64,000 nucleotides of DNA from Apostichopus japonicus (lineage: Eukaryota; Echinodermata; Holothuroidea; Aspidochirotida; Stichopodidae), in assembly GCF_037975245.1 (NCBI RefSeq), contig NC_092576.1, positions 14,991,111 through 15,055,110 on the forward strand, in the 5' to 3' direction. The position numbers and the translations under genes are program-made. Under the pieces are notes generated by a model. It was not told the DNA's origin. It did not search any database and saw nothing but the letters and a program-made list of their open reading frames with translations. Each line of letters begins with the position of its first letter. Positions within the stretch are counted from its first letter, which is position 1. Positions 46,940 through 59,198 of the stretch are shown in pieces.

Positions 46940-47862
46940 TCCGTAGATTTACTTTTAGGAGAACAGCGGCTCATCAGGCCGTGTATTCAGTGGACGGTGG
47001 CTGCAAGCATGCCGGTCGCAGAGATGTCACCACCTCTGGCCAAAGGCAAGGATTCACGCACGCCACCTAGTACGCTTCTGGTCGATTTGACCGACCCTCT
47101 GCGCATCCCCCCGGGTTCTTTTTTTTTTTTAAAGGTTCACTTTATTCAACCAAAATCAAAATGTACAAATAAAACAAGTGCACTTTGTGCACTTTTTGAC
47201 AAGTACTAAACAGAATTTAGTAAAAAATAATCCAAACAGTTAATGCAGAACAAAGGAAGTAGATAATAAGACTTTAGAAAAGAAAAACAAAACCTTAAGA
47301 GACATTTGTCTTGAGATTAATATGAAGTTTGTCTTTTTTAATTTTAGCAAAAGACGTTCCGGACGTCCAAAGTTTACTGAACTGATGTTTTGTAAGACGA
47401 CTGAAGTCTGCTTCTACTCGGGTTTTAATTTCTTTTGCGATAATCGAGAGAAGAGCAGTCCCAGTTTGGACTTGCTCTTCAAAAATATGAAGGCACCTTG
47501 ACTTCCAAATAGCAAATTTCGTAATACAAAAGATAAACCAAATTCTGTTGAAAACTATCTGTGGAAAGTCGACACAAGGGAATCCAAACAAAAACAGTTT
47601 CATGTTAAATGAGCTGTTATCACCAGCTAATCTGTGAAAAATTTTCTCTACCCAAATCAAAACTGTCTTGGCTTTCGGGCATTCCCCCCGGGTTCTTTTG
47701 CGACAACAAGGAAGACATGGCACGGGATCCTAGGCCACAAAAAGCACCATACCTACAGCCAATGGTATTATCGCCAGAGGCCTGTCTTGAACCCTAGCCA
47801 CGATTTACACGACCGACGAGGAATGAGTCTTTCGTCACCCTCTTAACCACATCGGCCACCAC
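46940..47862 (-). mobile_element. tRNA-derived SINE-like repeat, split by a LINE
   Basis: The minus strand from 47862 reads TGGTGGCCGATGTGGTTAAG, a Leu/Ser tRNA-type A box, and later TAGGGTTCAAGACAGG, B-box-like. The GC-richer body runs to 47700 and resumes beyond the LINE at 47106 down to about 46940. An open frame that looks disrupted by the insertion is probably SINE body, not a gene. Confidence 0.5.
47123..47683 (-). mobile_element. 5'-truncated LINE insertion with 16-bp target-site duplication
   Basis: It is flanked by CCCCCCGGGTTCTTTT at 47107-47122 and 47684-47699. The poly-T just after the left copy (47123-47130) is the element's poly(A) tail read in reverse. The remaining coding part is the C-terminal end of a LINE ORF2 after the RT, with CPKAKTVLIWVEKIF (zinc-knuckle-like cysteine region) and WFIFCITKFAIWKSRC, then a stop at 47295 and a 3' UTR of about 170 nt. 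It is uninterrupted, so relatively young. It resembles the Tx1/L1 group and is possibly the same lineage as the element at 22867-26760. Confidence 0.9.
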
Positions 47863-47956
47863 ATTAGCTTGTAATTTAAATGGTTGAATTAATATATCAA
47901 GACTTCAGCGTCGACTACTGAAATAGAAAAAGAAAATTTAAACGTGTTTAACCAAC

Positions 47957-48031
47957 CATTGATGGAGTCGAACTCGGTTCATCAGGGTTACCAGTCCACT
48001 GCTCTACCAACTGAGCCATTAGACGAGTTAA
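47957..48031 (-). repeat. tRNA-Thr-like pseudogene or SINE head
   Basis: The minus strand has TGGCTCAGTTGGTAGAGCAG (A box and perfect 4-bp D stem), GGT at the anticodon position, and GAGTTCGACTCC (B box, T loop). The anticodon, T and acceptor stems do not pair. It is therefore not a functional tRNA. It lies 95 bases from the SINE-like repeat. Confidence 0.5.
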
Positions 48032-48034
48032 CTT

Positions 48035-51000
48035 TCTACGAGCTTATATTGGTATTGTTGGTTTGCTACAATATATTGGTAGCAGAGAATGACACTGGCT
48101 TCAACGAAATCTCTATCCATCCTGTTTTACTCTCATTAGACCAACGGATCTGAATATCTTTATTAACAAGAAGCTCATGCTTCAATGTCTTTGTTTACAT
48201 TGCAGCAAGCAGTAAGAATGTCGTTTCTTCTCAAGACGTAAATATACAATAGGCTTATGCCCGATACTATCGATGACTTCGAAGCAGGCAGTAAAGAAAA
48301 GAAAAACGGATTTCGTGAAATCTTCTTATTCACAAAAGGTTGCTTAAGATTATGCACACAAGAGATTTCTTGCTGTAAGTTGTTTCCATTTACAACTATA
48401 TTCAATGCAGGCCATTATGAACTGGGATTAAGCCTGAAATTTCAACAAACAATACCTATTCACATTTCAAGACCTTTTTGAATGAGGAAGGGACAATACT
48501 TATTAAGTCAAACACGTTAACTTCATGTGACTAATCTTATTTAAGGATATGATGGGCTGGCAATAACACAGTAAATCGAAACCCGAAACAGGATTTATAG
48601 GTCTTTGAGTTTATGCAAGTAGATTTGGGAAACACGGGGATGGGAATTCGTCAACTACAAGACTTTGTTTAGTCTGCAGTGACTTGATGTGTTTAATGGT
48701 CCTCTGAAACTGAGGAATTTGCGTGTATATGCCCCATTCAATGACTTTGTTCTACACACATACAGCAATGACATGGTCGACTCTATCAGCAGTTAAAATC
48801 GCTATAAAGTATAAGTTATTCAAATTAAGTTTCCTCCTCCTATTGATTGGAAAAGAGGTATTTACGTTACCTCTCATAGAGTGTGGATTTGAAATAATTG
48901 ACACATAATTCAGCCTGAACTCTTCTTTAATTTATCATTTGTCTTTCATCCAGAACTCTATTTTACTATATTTAACAAAAATGTTGTATATTTAATTAGA
49001 TTTAGGGCCAACAGTGCCCCCCCCCCCTCCAGCTAACTTTAACTTTATCACCTGATCAAATTTATTCATGCAACAAATTTAATCTTGATGAAAAAGGACA
49101 TCATTTTACAAATTATTGTAAGTGTTGGAAGTGTCAAAAGGAATGAGAACCAATGAGAACAAGTGACTTATCGAAACATTCTTTGTATTCCGTTTCAAGT
49201 CATGAGGATTAGAGATTACGTTGATCCCAAGAACTAACCGCCATGAAATGGACGGAAAGCTAAAAGGGAAAGCATTCTTATAAGAAATTCCCTTAGAAAC
49301 TACACTTTATACAATCATAACAGAGCTATATGCTGCTTGGTGATTTCTATGGATTTAAAACCAACGACCTTAGATCGACAACTTTCATGCTTATACCTGA
49401 TTTTTGTCATGCCACGCCTATTTTAATGACACAACATCTTTGTTTTTTTCCCCTTAATATGGGCACAATACATATAGCATATATCTTACAGTTCTCATTA
49501 TTTAAGTCAGCTGTGTCCGCTGACAGGCTACTGATTTGCTTCATTCCACTACAAGAGAATACACAAAACACAAATAAATGGGAACAAACATAACAGAAAG
49601 TAAATTTGAGTCAATGGTAAATAACATGAAAAGAGTTGAATTTATTTTACAATATTTAGCATATAACCACTCATCGATCTTACAGACAGAATTATATCCT
49701 CTCATTCATATACGCACAATGGGAGCAGGGACATGTTTAACGTTTTTCGGCATATCAAAATTGACTATAACCTTTAATCAGGGAGTCCTACACCCAACCC
49801 CTCGAGGCGGAAGACCAAAAATACCATAGGCAACACAAATAACAACAAATACGGTAATTATAACATGGCATTCATTTCCAAAGAAATATTGCATGTGCCA
49901 TCTATACCCGTTGATAATGATTGTCGTATGTGTTTTTCCACCTAATTGGTAATTTTTGATTTTAGGGTTTATTTTGTTATTCTGCGTTCCATTTCCTTGA
50001 TATATTCAATGTTAGCTAGTAATATTTTGATAAAACGTGATATTTGTCACTAATTTGGTACTGTATAGTTCAGCGACGTCAATACTTGTAAGGTCTTTTT
50101 CCAAGCTATTTACTTACTTTAGATTGTAATTGAGTTATGCTTGGTCAAGCTTGAAACAAAATTACACTACCCTTGTTGACACTGTTGAATTGGACGAGGG
50201 TTCAGTTTATATTTATACTCATCTAGTGGACAGCACATGAACGGAGCACTTTATTACCTATCACACTGACAGTTAAGTGATAGAATTAAAATTATTTCAA
50301 AAGGTTTAAAAGGGCAAACTTAATCAAACCTTCGTTAAAAACCCGCAAGGTAGTAGAAAAGAGGGAGAAAAAAAGGAGGTAATGTATGCATATGTTGAAT
50401 TAGCTGTGATAACCCGTTAGCAGTTGATTGTTTTAACGCATTAATTATATAATAATCTCAGTTGTAAGTCTAGTATATATTTCATTTCGGAGATTGGATA
50501 CAATTTTAAAGCGGTTCAAAGCTCAAAAAACACGGGCAGGTATACTTAAAGAATATGATATCGCGAAGATATGAATATTTTCAATTTGGATTAATGTTTG
50601 TGAATGCATCTGGCAACAGCAGTGTGAATGATGTAATCATGACAATTGTGTTGAACTTGTCTTTGTTCTTCCTTATGCATATTAAATCATGTAATCACAG
50701 AGGAATTTAATATGCTTAGAAGAAAGAGGGGAAAAAACGTTGCACTTTGATGAATTTTTATAAACATACCAAACAAACTTTGCGAATGTATCACATTTCA
50801 ATGGTAAATAGACAGAAGATGTAAAGAGGAGAGTAGTACTATTTGGTAGCACATCTATCGTGATAATATTTCAACACTACTGACTGCTATACACTTCCCC
50901 TCACCCTTCACCCTCCTCCCACTTGTTCAACTTTTGCAATATAAAATGATGAATTTTCACGAACACGTCCATGGACCCCAAATTTCGTGCTTGACATAAT

Positions 51001-53456
51001 TTCGTTGTCACGATCACTGTTTTATTAGAAACTAATGTTGCGCTACGATATTATGTACGTTGCACCTTTGTTGTTTGGTTGTTAATGCTACTAATGTTTC
51101 TATATCTCTGTTTTAAAAGGCCATCATCATGCGGTTAAATTTATGTGGTTTCGTAACATCAGTTCAGTCTTCTGTTAATGTAAGTCCATAATTGTTTTCG
51201 GATATCTAATTACTCAACCAAAGAACATTTTCATAAAAATAAGGATCACCCTCCCCCGCCCCACCCCCTCCATGGTTGATATCCGACACCATTTGCCCTA
51301 GAAAAATCGTTATTTTTATAGTGAATTTTGTTCGTTGAATTTTGGGTTGCTTCTGATGAGCTAAGTAGTCCAGCCGTTTTGATAGATGAGACTTAAATAA
51401 GTTTCAGTGGTATGTAATACAACAGTGCGGAAGCTAATAGATTCTGACGTTTGTTACAATCAATGAATTTTAGGTATTGGTAGTAGGTAAAACTATTTAA
51501 TATACGTTAAGCAGGTCGACCTGCATCCACCACAGTTTTGACAGTGATTTTCATTTGTAGTTTTATTTGGCATGAATTATGCTTTCTATTCCGAGTTTTC
51601 CGACGGTGAAAACCAATTACCCATTATTCCCAATTGCTCAGTCATTTTGTATCACTTTGATTTGCCCTGTGTAAGGAAAAGTGGACACTAGATTGCAATT
51701 AGATTACTTGTATTTCCCACTCCTGCTTCTCAGACTCTATGTTAGACTATTTATATAGATGTTCCTATATAGAACCTATTTGTTATTGTATTTATTACTT
51801 TATACACAGTACGTACTGTATGAAATGTGTATTAAGAAGCTCCACATACACATCTTTCACTACTGATATTTTATGCGATGCGCGCAGGAACTGTTTCATG
51901 GCGTGGTCCAGGTTTCCTAATTATTGGCTGCTCAGTGTATAGAGGAGGTGAAAGCTTTACTGAGACATATTTGGGTTGGTGGTTGAACGATGTGTAAATC
52001 ATTCTTAACGGGGTAACACATGCAAGTCATTGATCACTGTTTTGTAATTTCATCGGCGTTTGCTCTCCACCGATATATGAAGCGAAATCTTCATCTCTGA
52101 TACGAATGAACACAGTGACCTACCATGCATGTAAGCACACAGCATAATCTCCCCACTGGTTGTGGTTATGTTTGGGTGGATTTATCTGCTCTGCCGACGA
52201 AGCAACATTAAATGAATGGTATTGGAGGTGTGAGTAGTTCGCGAGAGTGGGGGTGAGAGAGAGGGAAAGCCAATCCCTCTCGTGGTTATAAAATGCAGTG
52301 CGGCGTGCTGTAAAGACAGAGGACTTTGGAATGTCTCAGTTATGATGTTATAGTTGCTGGACACTTCCAGCTCAATGGATGGCTGGCAACATTATTGCTT
52401 AACGGTATTACGGTTTTCAAAAATTCTATAGGACCCATTGAAGGTTACTCAATATAAGATAGTTTTCGTTCGAAGTAGGACATACCATTTCAAAATTTTT
52501 CATCATGTGAAGGTCAACTAGGAGAATAACAAGGGAAATTGATTCGATCCTCCGCTTCATTCGCTTTCCCGATAACTCCCAAAACACCAGTTAGTACCGT
52601 ATAGAGACAATTCGAACCCAGTGGCGATTATGTCAATTGTCCTCCTTTACGACTGTTTCGATACACACAGTACGTTCATGTTTGCTACGCGGATTGAAAA
52701 CAAAAAATCACGGTGGCTCGTAAGTCCATTTCGTGTCCGATCCCTGCTCTATGGCTTTTTCGATCCCAATTTGGGTCTCATCAACCAGACGCAATTATGT
52801 CGACATATGTTGATTAATTTCTAAGAAAATATTTAACAAATATCTACAATATGAATTCAATTAGAGGTTCACATAATATATATGGCTTATAACGAAGAGA
52901 ATAAAAAAAACTTAGATATAACTTAAGACCTGCTATGTCACATACCAAGAAGTAAGAAACTAATCAGTGCTAATAATATATGGTTTTTCAGCCCCTTCCT
53001 CCGCCTCCTACGCCTATGACTAAGTCTATAATGGTAACATTTAGTTATTCCTTTATCAAGCAAGAGTCTTAACCTGACAAATATATATAACTTCCGCTGG
53101 TATGATAGTTAGAACAATGCTAACCAACCGACAGAGGACGAAGCATATTCATGTTGTCAGCCCTCTCGAAGATCATCAATGTTCATCCAAACCTCTAGCA
53201 TGTCAGAACGAAGCTTGAGTGTAGTCTTGCAATGTTCTCGGAGTTTAGGAATGAATCACTGTTATCTGTATTTCTAGAACATTTGAGGCAATAATGATGA
53301 CTTTTTATTTCTTTCATGCCATTTTCTACCATCAAAATAAATAAATTATTTTGCGTTGTCATCACATTTAAAACCAACTCTACGATCATCGTTTCACACG
53401 TTCAGTTTGATTGAACCAGCACATTTCACTTCCCGAATCGGTTATTTTACACTTAC
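48035..53456. other. Unassigned non-coding DNA
   Basis: No gene, RNA gene or known element could be supported in these 5.4 kb. Open frames are short, lack family motifs and have no consistent splice context. Confidence 0.35.
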
Positions 53457-53592
53457 CAGAAATTTTTAGCGGACACGGTTTATCTTCGCTACTTGACGTA
53501 GCTTCTTCCATATGTAACCTGTGTAGAAGGGAACTATCTGACCCCGCAGCCAAAGCTCTAATCATGAAAAGAAACAGGAACGCAACAAACAT
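53457..53592 (-). CDS. Candidate first coding exon with signal peptide (uncharacterised)
   Basis: ATG at 53592 (minus) starts MFVAFLFLFMIRALAAGSDS, a convincing hydrophobic signal sequence. It continues with a polar stretch (HMEEATSSSEDKPCPLKIS) and meets a strong donor, TCTG|GTAAGTG, after 136 nt (phase 1). Just upstream, cgtttgcag could be a 5' UTR acceptor. Subsequent exons to the left were not identified, so the product is unknown. A chance open frame cannot be excluded. Confidence 0.3.
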
Positions 53593-53599
53593 CCTTGCT

Positions 53600-56500
53600 G
53601 CAAACGAGGTGCTAATAAAACAAAGATTGATTAGTTGTGACTGAAGCAGTACGGTTGGAAAATAATACGGTTGTGATAGGGCTTGAACTCTGTTAGCTTT
53701 AATATATGGAATTCGTATTGGCAACTGATAGACTAACCGTCAGTGGGTCTCCATGGAATTACTTTCCTGTCACTTCCATGTTCAGTGTTCACGACAACGA
53801 ATTGACGTACTCTGTATGCAGATCTATCGTGTTTCGCAGTTTGTAACTTATCTTCGAACGCCATCACCATGCATGGAGCGGCCTCATTGGGGTGTTACGT
53901 CCCAAGCATGCAGAAGGGGTAGGGAGGTAGGGTGGGCGTAGAGGGGAGAGGGCGATGAGGCGGGTGGGCTTTATGCCGTGTATAGGGTGCTCCTCCCAGT
54001 AATCGGGTCCATACAGGCTCACGACTATGCGATTACAAACAAAGTAAATCAAAGAATTAAAACCAATATTGAGTATTTCTCCTAAGATCTAAGATTATTG
54101 ACTTTGACATTGGTTTTACTTACAACTCACATATAATAACAGGACAAGTATAATCCTGTCTTGACTACGTTCTATAAACCAATTTGAGATTTACAGTGAC
54201 ACACTCCATTCATGCGGACTGGACATGTAGTTATACCGCATTTTTGTCAGGCTCGACGATGCTGCTTAGCTTCTCACAACACAGTTTACTTTTCACATAG
54301 TAAATATGATAGTGTCTTAAATGTGGATATTCTTGATATAAAGATCGCTCTTGATCTTATTTCAGGAAGACGTAATGACTAGACAGCAGATTACTAGATT
54401 AGAATAAAATCGGGGCAGAGGTCCACCTGGGTTTAGGGCACTTTTCATGAAGAATTTTACTTTTGTAATATATGCTACGATTGCCCAAGAGTGAATTTGA
54501 AATAAAGTCGAATATATTAGCAAGTCAAACTACTTCTTATCTCGAAAAGGAACCGTTATCTCTAAAGGAGAGGAAGGTTTGTGGCTATTTCAATCTCAAA
54601 GAAGCTCATAGTTAATAGCGAACGCTAATCCCCTTCTTTAGCTGTTAGAATGGCGTCTGCTAAGATCCTCCGGTTGAAAGCTATCTGACGTATATTGGTG
54701 TAGAACTATGGAGCGCCAAAAGAAATAACTGTGGTTTAATCTGTGACAATTTATAACTCAAAAATTAAAACAAGCTATGAAGAAGGGATCATTCACAAAT
54801 TATCTGATATACACTAATTAATTATCAGTCTTTTCATCCCTTAAATGAGATTCAAAGACGAATAATACATTTTAAAGTTTGTCTCGTCTTTAAGGTGAAC
54901 TCCTTGATTCATGTTACAACTTATATCCAGAATCCAGTAACTTATAAATATGGGAGAATAATAGTAAGTATTTGGATGCTGTCAATTTAAAACTTAATAA
55001 TGCTTCAAGTCACAAAATAGAGGATGTAACTAACCCCCTTTCCCCTTCAAAAGATAAGAAAAGGTTCAGATTTGTCAACAACCGCTATATCCGAGGTCAT
55101 TTAAAACCCCAGGGGAAGATAGGGAAGGAGCCAGGGGAAATATAGACAAGAAAAGTGTATGCACATTTCAATAATAAAATTAATAAAAACATTTCTGGCT
55201 CGTCGCACCACCTTGGATGACATTTTTTAAATTTATGGCTTAAAACTGTTTTGAAATGCTTTGACAACAAAATACCGAAATTATGATTCCTAAACATTTT
55301 TATTTTGAATTTTCGCTACATCGTTTACTATTATGATTAATTCCCACACTTATTGTAACCCTGTCTCGCTATTAATGGCAGAACTTAAAATCGTATGCGT
55401 AGCGTATAACATGTATACAAAGAGGTAAAGTAGAAAGAAGGAACAAGCATGGTCGGTTATTTTATGGTTTGCGTAGCGTGTAACATGTATACCAACAAGC
55501 AGGAACAATCATGGTTATTTTTAACAAAAATCCTAAAAGGAGGAACTACCTACCACGCACAGCAGTTTAATTAAAACGGTTGTATAGGTCAGTTCCAGCG
55601 GAGCGCTCTCTTTCTCTATTTGTTATGTGTAATGTATAGAGGTGTTTGTTATTAGCTCTCATTTGTTGAGTAGAACAATAAACTGCTCGACACGGGTTCT
55701 GGAATCATCATACAGCCTCCGTGGTACAATAGCATAAATATCAGAGCAATTTGAACTATACAACGAGTCACTCAGAAATCTTGACGACATTAAAATATAT
55801 TAACAAAATTGTGAATAGAACTTTACCGATAGTGTGCTTAAATGGCCTTTTGATTCAACTCCACCGTTCTGATTTGAATTGGTTGAAATTCTCTGCGGAT
55901 AACAACTCAAACATCGCTAGATGCTTCTAACATTTCTATCGCCACTGCAACAATATCATATAGCTACACACATTCCATTATGTATCGAACATACTTGGAC
56001 GATGTGTTCTGAGAGTTACAGGTCGCACGATGTGCGCCATTACCACATACTGTGTAATTATCAGTACTCGCCTATAGCATGACGGTAAACTACCTTACTG
56101 ATGGAAACATGACAAAAAAGGAAAACAAAGGAAAATTACAATTATAGTAAAAAACAATAATAAAGAACAAGAATAAGGATAAACAAGGCATCAAATAATG
56201 ATTCTTGAATTGCGATACTCAGTAAGAATGTCACGGGTGGGTTGGATTTTAGTAATAGCCGCCAACAGCCACCCTCAGAGTGCTACGTTCGGCACCATAG
56301 CGGGATCAGGTAAATGGTGTTAGATCAAATAACGAAACGGATTTGGAGAAGGTTTGTGTAAACCTGATTGTTACTTACAGCGTTTGAAAATAGCTGGTCC
56401 GATTTCTAGCCAGGTCTTAACTATTACGGTTACAGCACTGCATACGTCGAGGATGACCAAGGGTCGGAAGTACTACAATATTCCGGGAACAGTCGTGGGG

Positions 56501-57540
56501 AGACTCAAGGACGAATCCCACTTAACCATGTATAAACCCCGACGAAAACATAGTTTTACCACAAACTACAACGGCTGCGGAGACTATGCTATACCTATAT
56601 GGTAATCGATGAAGCGATTGTTACGCCCATTACCTCCAACAAAATGTATTTATGGTGACCCGGTTAACTGACCTGAAATACTATTCAGAACAACACTCAC
56701 CTGCTCACATAACGCACGCAGCTCTGTTTTGCATGGTTACTGGGTTGTGCAGTCGTACGTTGATTCGTTAAGCATATTCTAATAGTAGGCTAATGATGCA
56801 TATATAAGTAGTTGCTCGGTTTTGTTTTTTGTTACACTCTGCTATAATTATAACATACTGTCTATGTTCTTACTTCCCATTTTAATGTTGAAATTATCGT
56901 AAATAAGACATCCAAAACTTACTTTCTTTGAAACATGGAAAAAAGCAGACATAAGTGTTGGCAAAATGCAGCCAAAGAAAATATGAGTACACGAAAAAAA
57001 AACTACTGAGTTAATTGTTTAGTACTACCTCTTGAAAATATTTACATTACCATCATTATAGCATCTTAAACAAAAGGCTGCCTTGTAATAATTTATTTAA
57101 ACATTTTCATTGTTGCTTAGTTTCATGCACAGTATCGCTATATCTTGCAATTATTTATTAACACAGTATCATAGTAGCCGACCATAGTTTACAGCATCGC
57201 TACAGATTGTTCTTATAGCATTTTAGAATGCTAGTCCGCAAAAACTTAATATTTGATATTTCAGTTTTAACTTTACTAAGTTTCCCCCCGCCCCCCCCCA
57301 AAAAAAACGTTTAATAGGCCTGGAAAAAAAGTAATAGGATGTACTGCCAGCGTGGTGGGAAACATGCTTGTCTTGCTTTTGCAAGTACATAAGACCAACA
57401 GTTATTACTTTTTTTCCACATGTTTTCTTAATATTCAAGTACAACATTAATTTTCTAGCTATCGCTATTGTCTAATTTTCCTTAGTTTACTGTCTGTAAT
57501 TAATAACTCCTAAGCACAATTGCAGTGAGTCCGTCATTGT
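53600..57540. other. Unassigned non-coding DNA
   Basis: No gene supported. A local duplication of about 70 bp is visible at 55390-55455 and 55465-55525 (gcgtagcgtataacatgtat and variants). An 83-codon open frame at 56354-56605 is slightly GC-richer than its surroundings but has no recognisable motif. Confidence 0.35.
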
Positions 57541-57544
57541 ACTT

Positions 57545-57985
57545 GCACTACAACGTAATTGCATGTACTCGCAACATAAATCCGATCTCTGTTTATGATT
57601 TGTAATCGTACTCATACCAAGGGAAATTCCTACTTTCACTCGTACCAATCGAGTTTTTATTATAGTTTAACACAAATGTGATCTCTGTTTATGAATCGTA
57701 ATCGAACTCATACCAAGGTAAATTTCTACTTGTACTCGTACCAATGTTGTTTTACTTCTATAACACAAGTCTGATCTATGTTTAGAATTTGTATTCGTAC
57801 TCATACAAATGAAAAATTCTACTTGTAACCGCAGTCACGTTATTGTACTCGTAAAATACAAATCTGATCTCTGTTTACTTTTTTTTGTAATCGTACTCAT
57901 TCCGAGGGAAAAACTTCACTTTAACTCATACCAATCTTGGTTTGTTAGGATATCACAATTCTGGTCTCTGTTTATGCCTATAGGT
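57545..57985 (+). repeat. Tandem repeat of about 93 bp, about 4.3 units
   Basis: Units contain ctgatctctgtttatg, then taatcgtactcataccaagg, then ttgtactcgtaccaat, repeating at about 57580, 57672, 57765, 57858 and 57955. Divergent between units, so fairly old. Confidence 0.85.
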
Positions 57986-57989
57986 CTCG

Positions 57990-59188
57990 CACCACAATTA
58001 TTTGTTCCATTGACTTACACACTAAACTTGTCACATTCAAGACCTGCCAAAGCATAGATAAAAGTTTTCAACTGGTGTATCCTACCCATCACATGATAGC
58101 TGAGAACTTGCCCTATCATGGCACTTGCAAACTTCTATATCATGACCTTTGAGATTTTGAGCTTTTTTCCATATGCTCGCTCGGAATAATATCAACCTTT
58201 AACCAAAGAATTTCTAAAATGGTTTATATCCCATTCCATCCTCCCTATTTTCCCACCATCTGTACTTTAAATAATGCTCTTTCATATAGGCAGAACAAAT
58301 AATGATAGTAACTGATAACATGCGTTAACAAGCATTACCTTAGGTACAGTAGTTTTACCTCTTTTCTCTGACAATGATTATGCTTTCGAGCGAACGAACA
58401 CTACTCTAATTGTGGTACGATACCTATACAAGAAATTAACACTACAACACACACAAAGAGCTGGTACATGTAATTAATTGTGAATGAATAATCGTTTAGC
58501 TGGCCTTCTTTTGTGTACTCGGTGCCACTGTTTCGTCGTCAGATTTGTCTCTACCCTATGGCTTTCCAAAGAAAAATCGGAAAATGGCGTACGGAAACAT
58601 TTGTCCCTTATCTATGGTCATTTTTAACTATCAATGAAATAATATGCCTATTTGTTTGTGCTAATGACATAACGAAATACGGTTTGTCCGGTGATGTTAT
58701 TCTTAAAAAGAGTTACATCATACATCAAATGGTCAAATGATGGCGTCAGCAATCAGTTGATAGTACAGTTCTTAGCCATGATAGTGATTAACGTCTCGTC
58801 ATCTTGATTCCAAAGTTGAAAGATTATGTAATACACACCATTGGGAGAAAGGAAGGGAGAAAAACAAAATAATAATACGTCAAGTATATTCATCTCTAGT
58901 TAGGTTTTAGCATAATTTAAATTAAAAAAAAGGCAAAAACAAAATTAAGAGGGAGGAGCCCCTTGTCTAGGAAGCTGGTGGCTAGAGTGCTTGTGAGTAA
59001 AACTTCGGGAGAACAGTTCTCTTCCGAGGAGCAACTAAGCCCAGCTACCGGGAAGAGTTATTTTCTTTAATATTTTTTTTTAGCTACTGGTCTCTTCACG
59101 GGAGGGTGGGATTGTCACGTCTGGGGCAGCCTCCCAATTATGTTTGAGTAATATAGCTCCCTTTCTGAATATTTTGCTTGTCTGCCAA
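57990..59188. other. Unassigned non-coding DNA
   Basis: A GC-richer patch at 58955-59140 (ccaggaagctggtggctaga type) looks repeat-derived but could not be assigned. No gene supported. Confidence 0.35.
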
Positions 59189-59198
59189 CTATTATTAC

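Noticed and set aside
46997-47846. Host gene interrupted by the LINE
   Set aside because: The frame continues across the insertion on paper, but the sequence is better explained as tRNA-derived SINE body; no splice sites or known domain.
47957-48031. Functional tRNA-Thr gene
   Set aside because: A and B boxes and the D stem are fine, but the anticodon, T and acceptor stems fail to pair.
51346-51372. Second hammerhead core (CTGATGAG)
   Set aside because: No stem II or GAA follows; chance match.
56354-56605. Possible exon of 83 codons
   Set aside because: Slightly GC-richer and open, but without domain similarity or a clear acceptor; left as unassigned.
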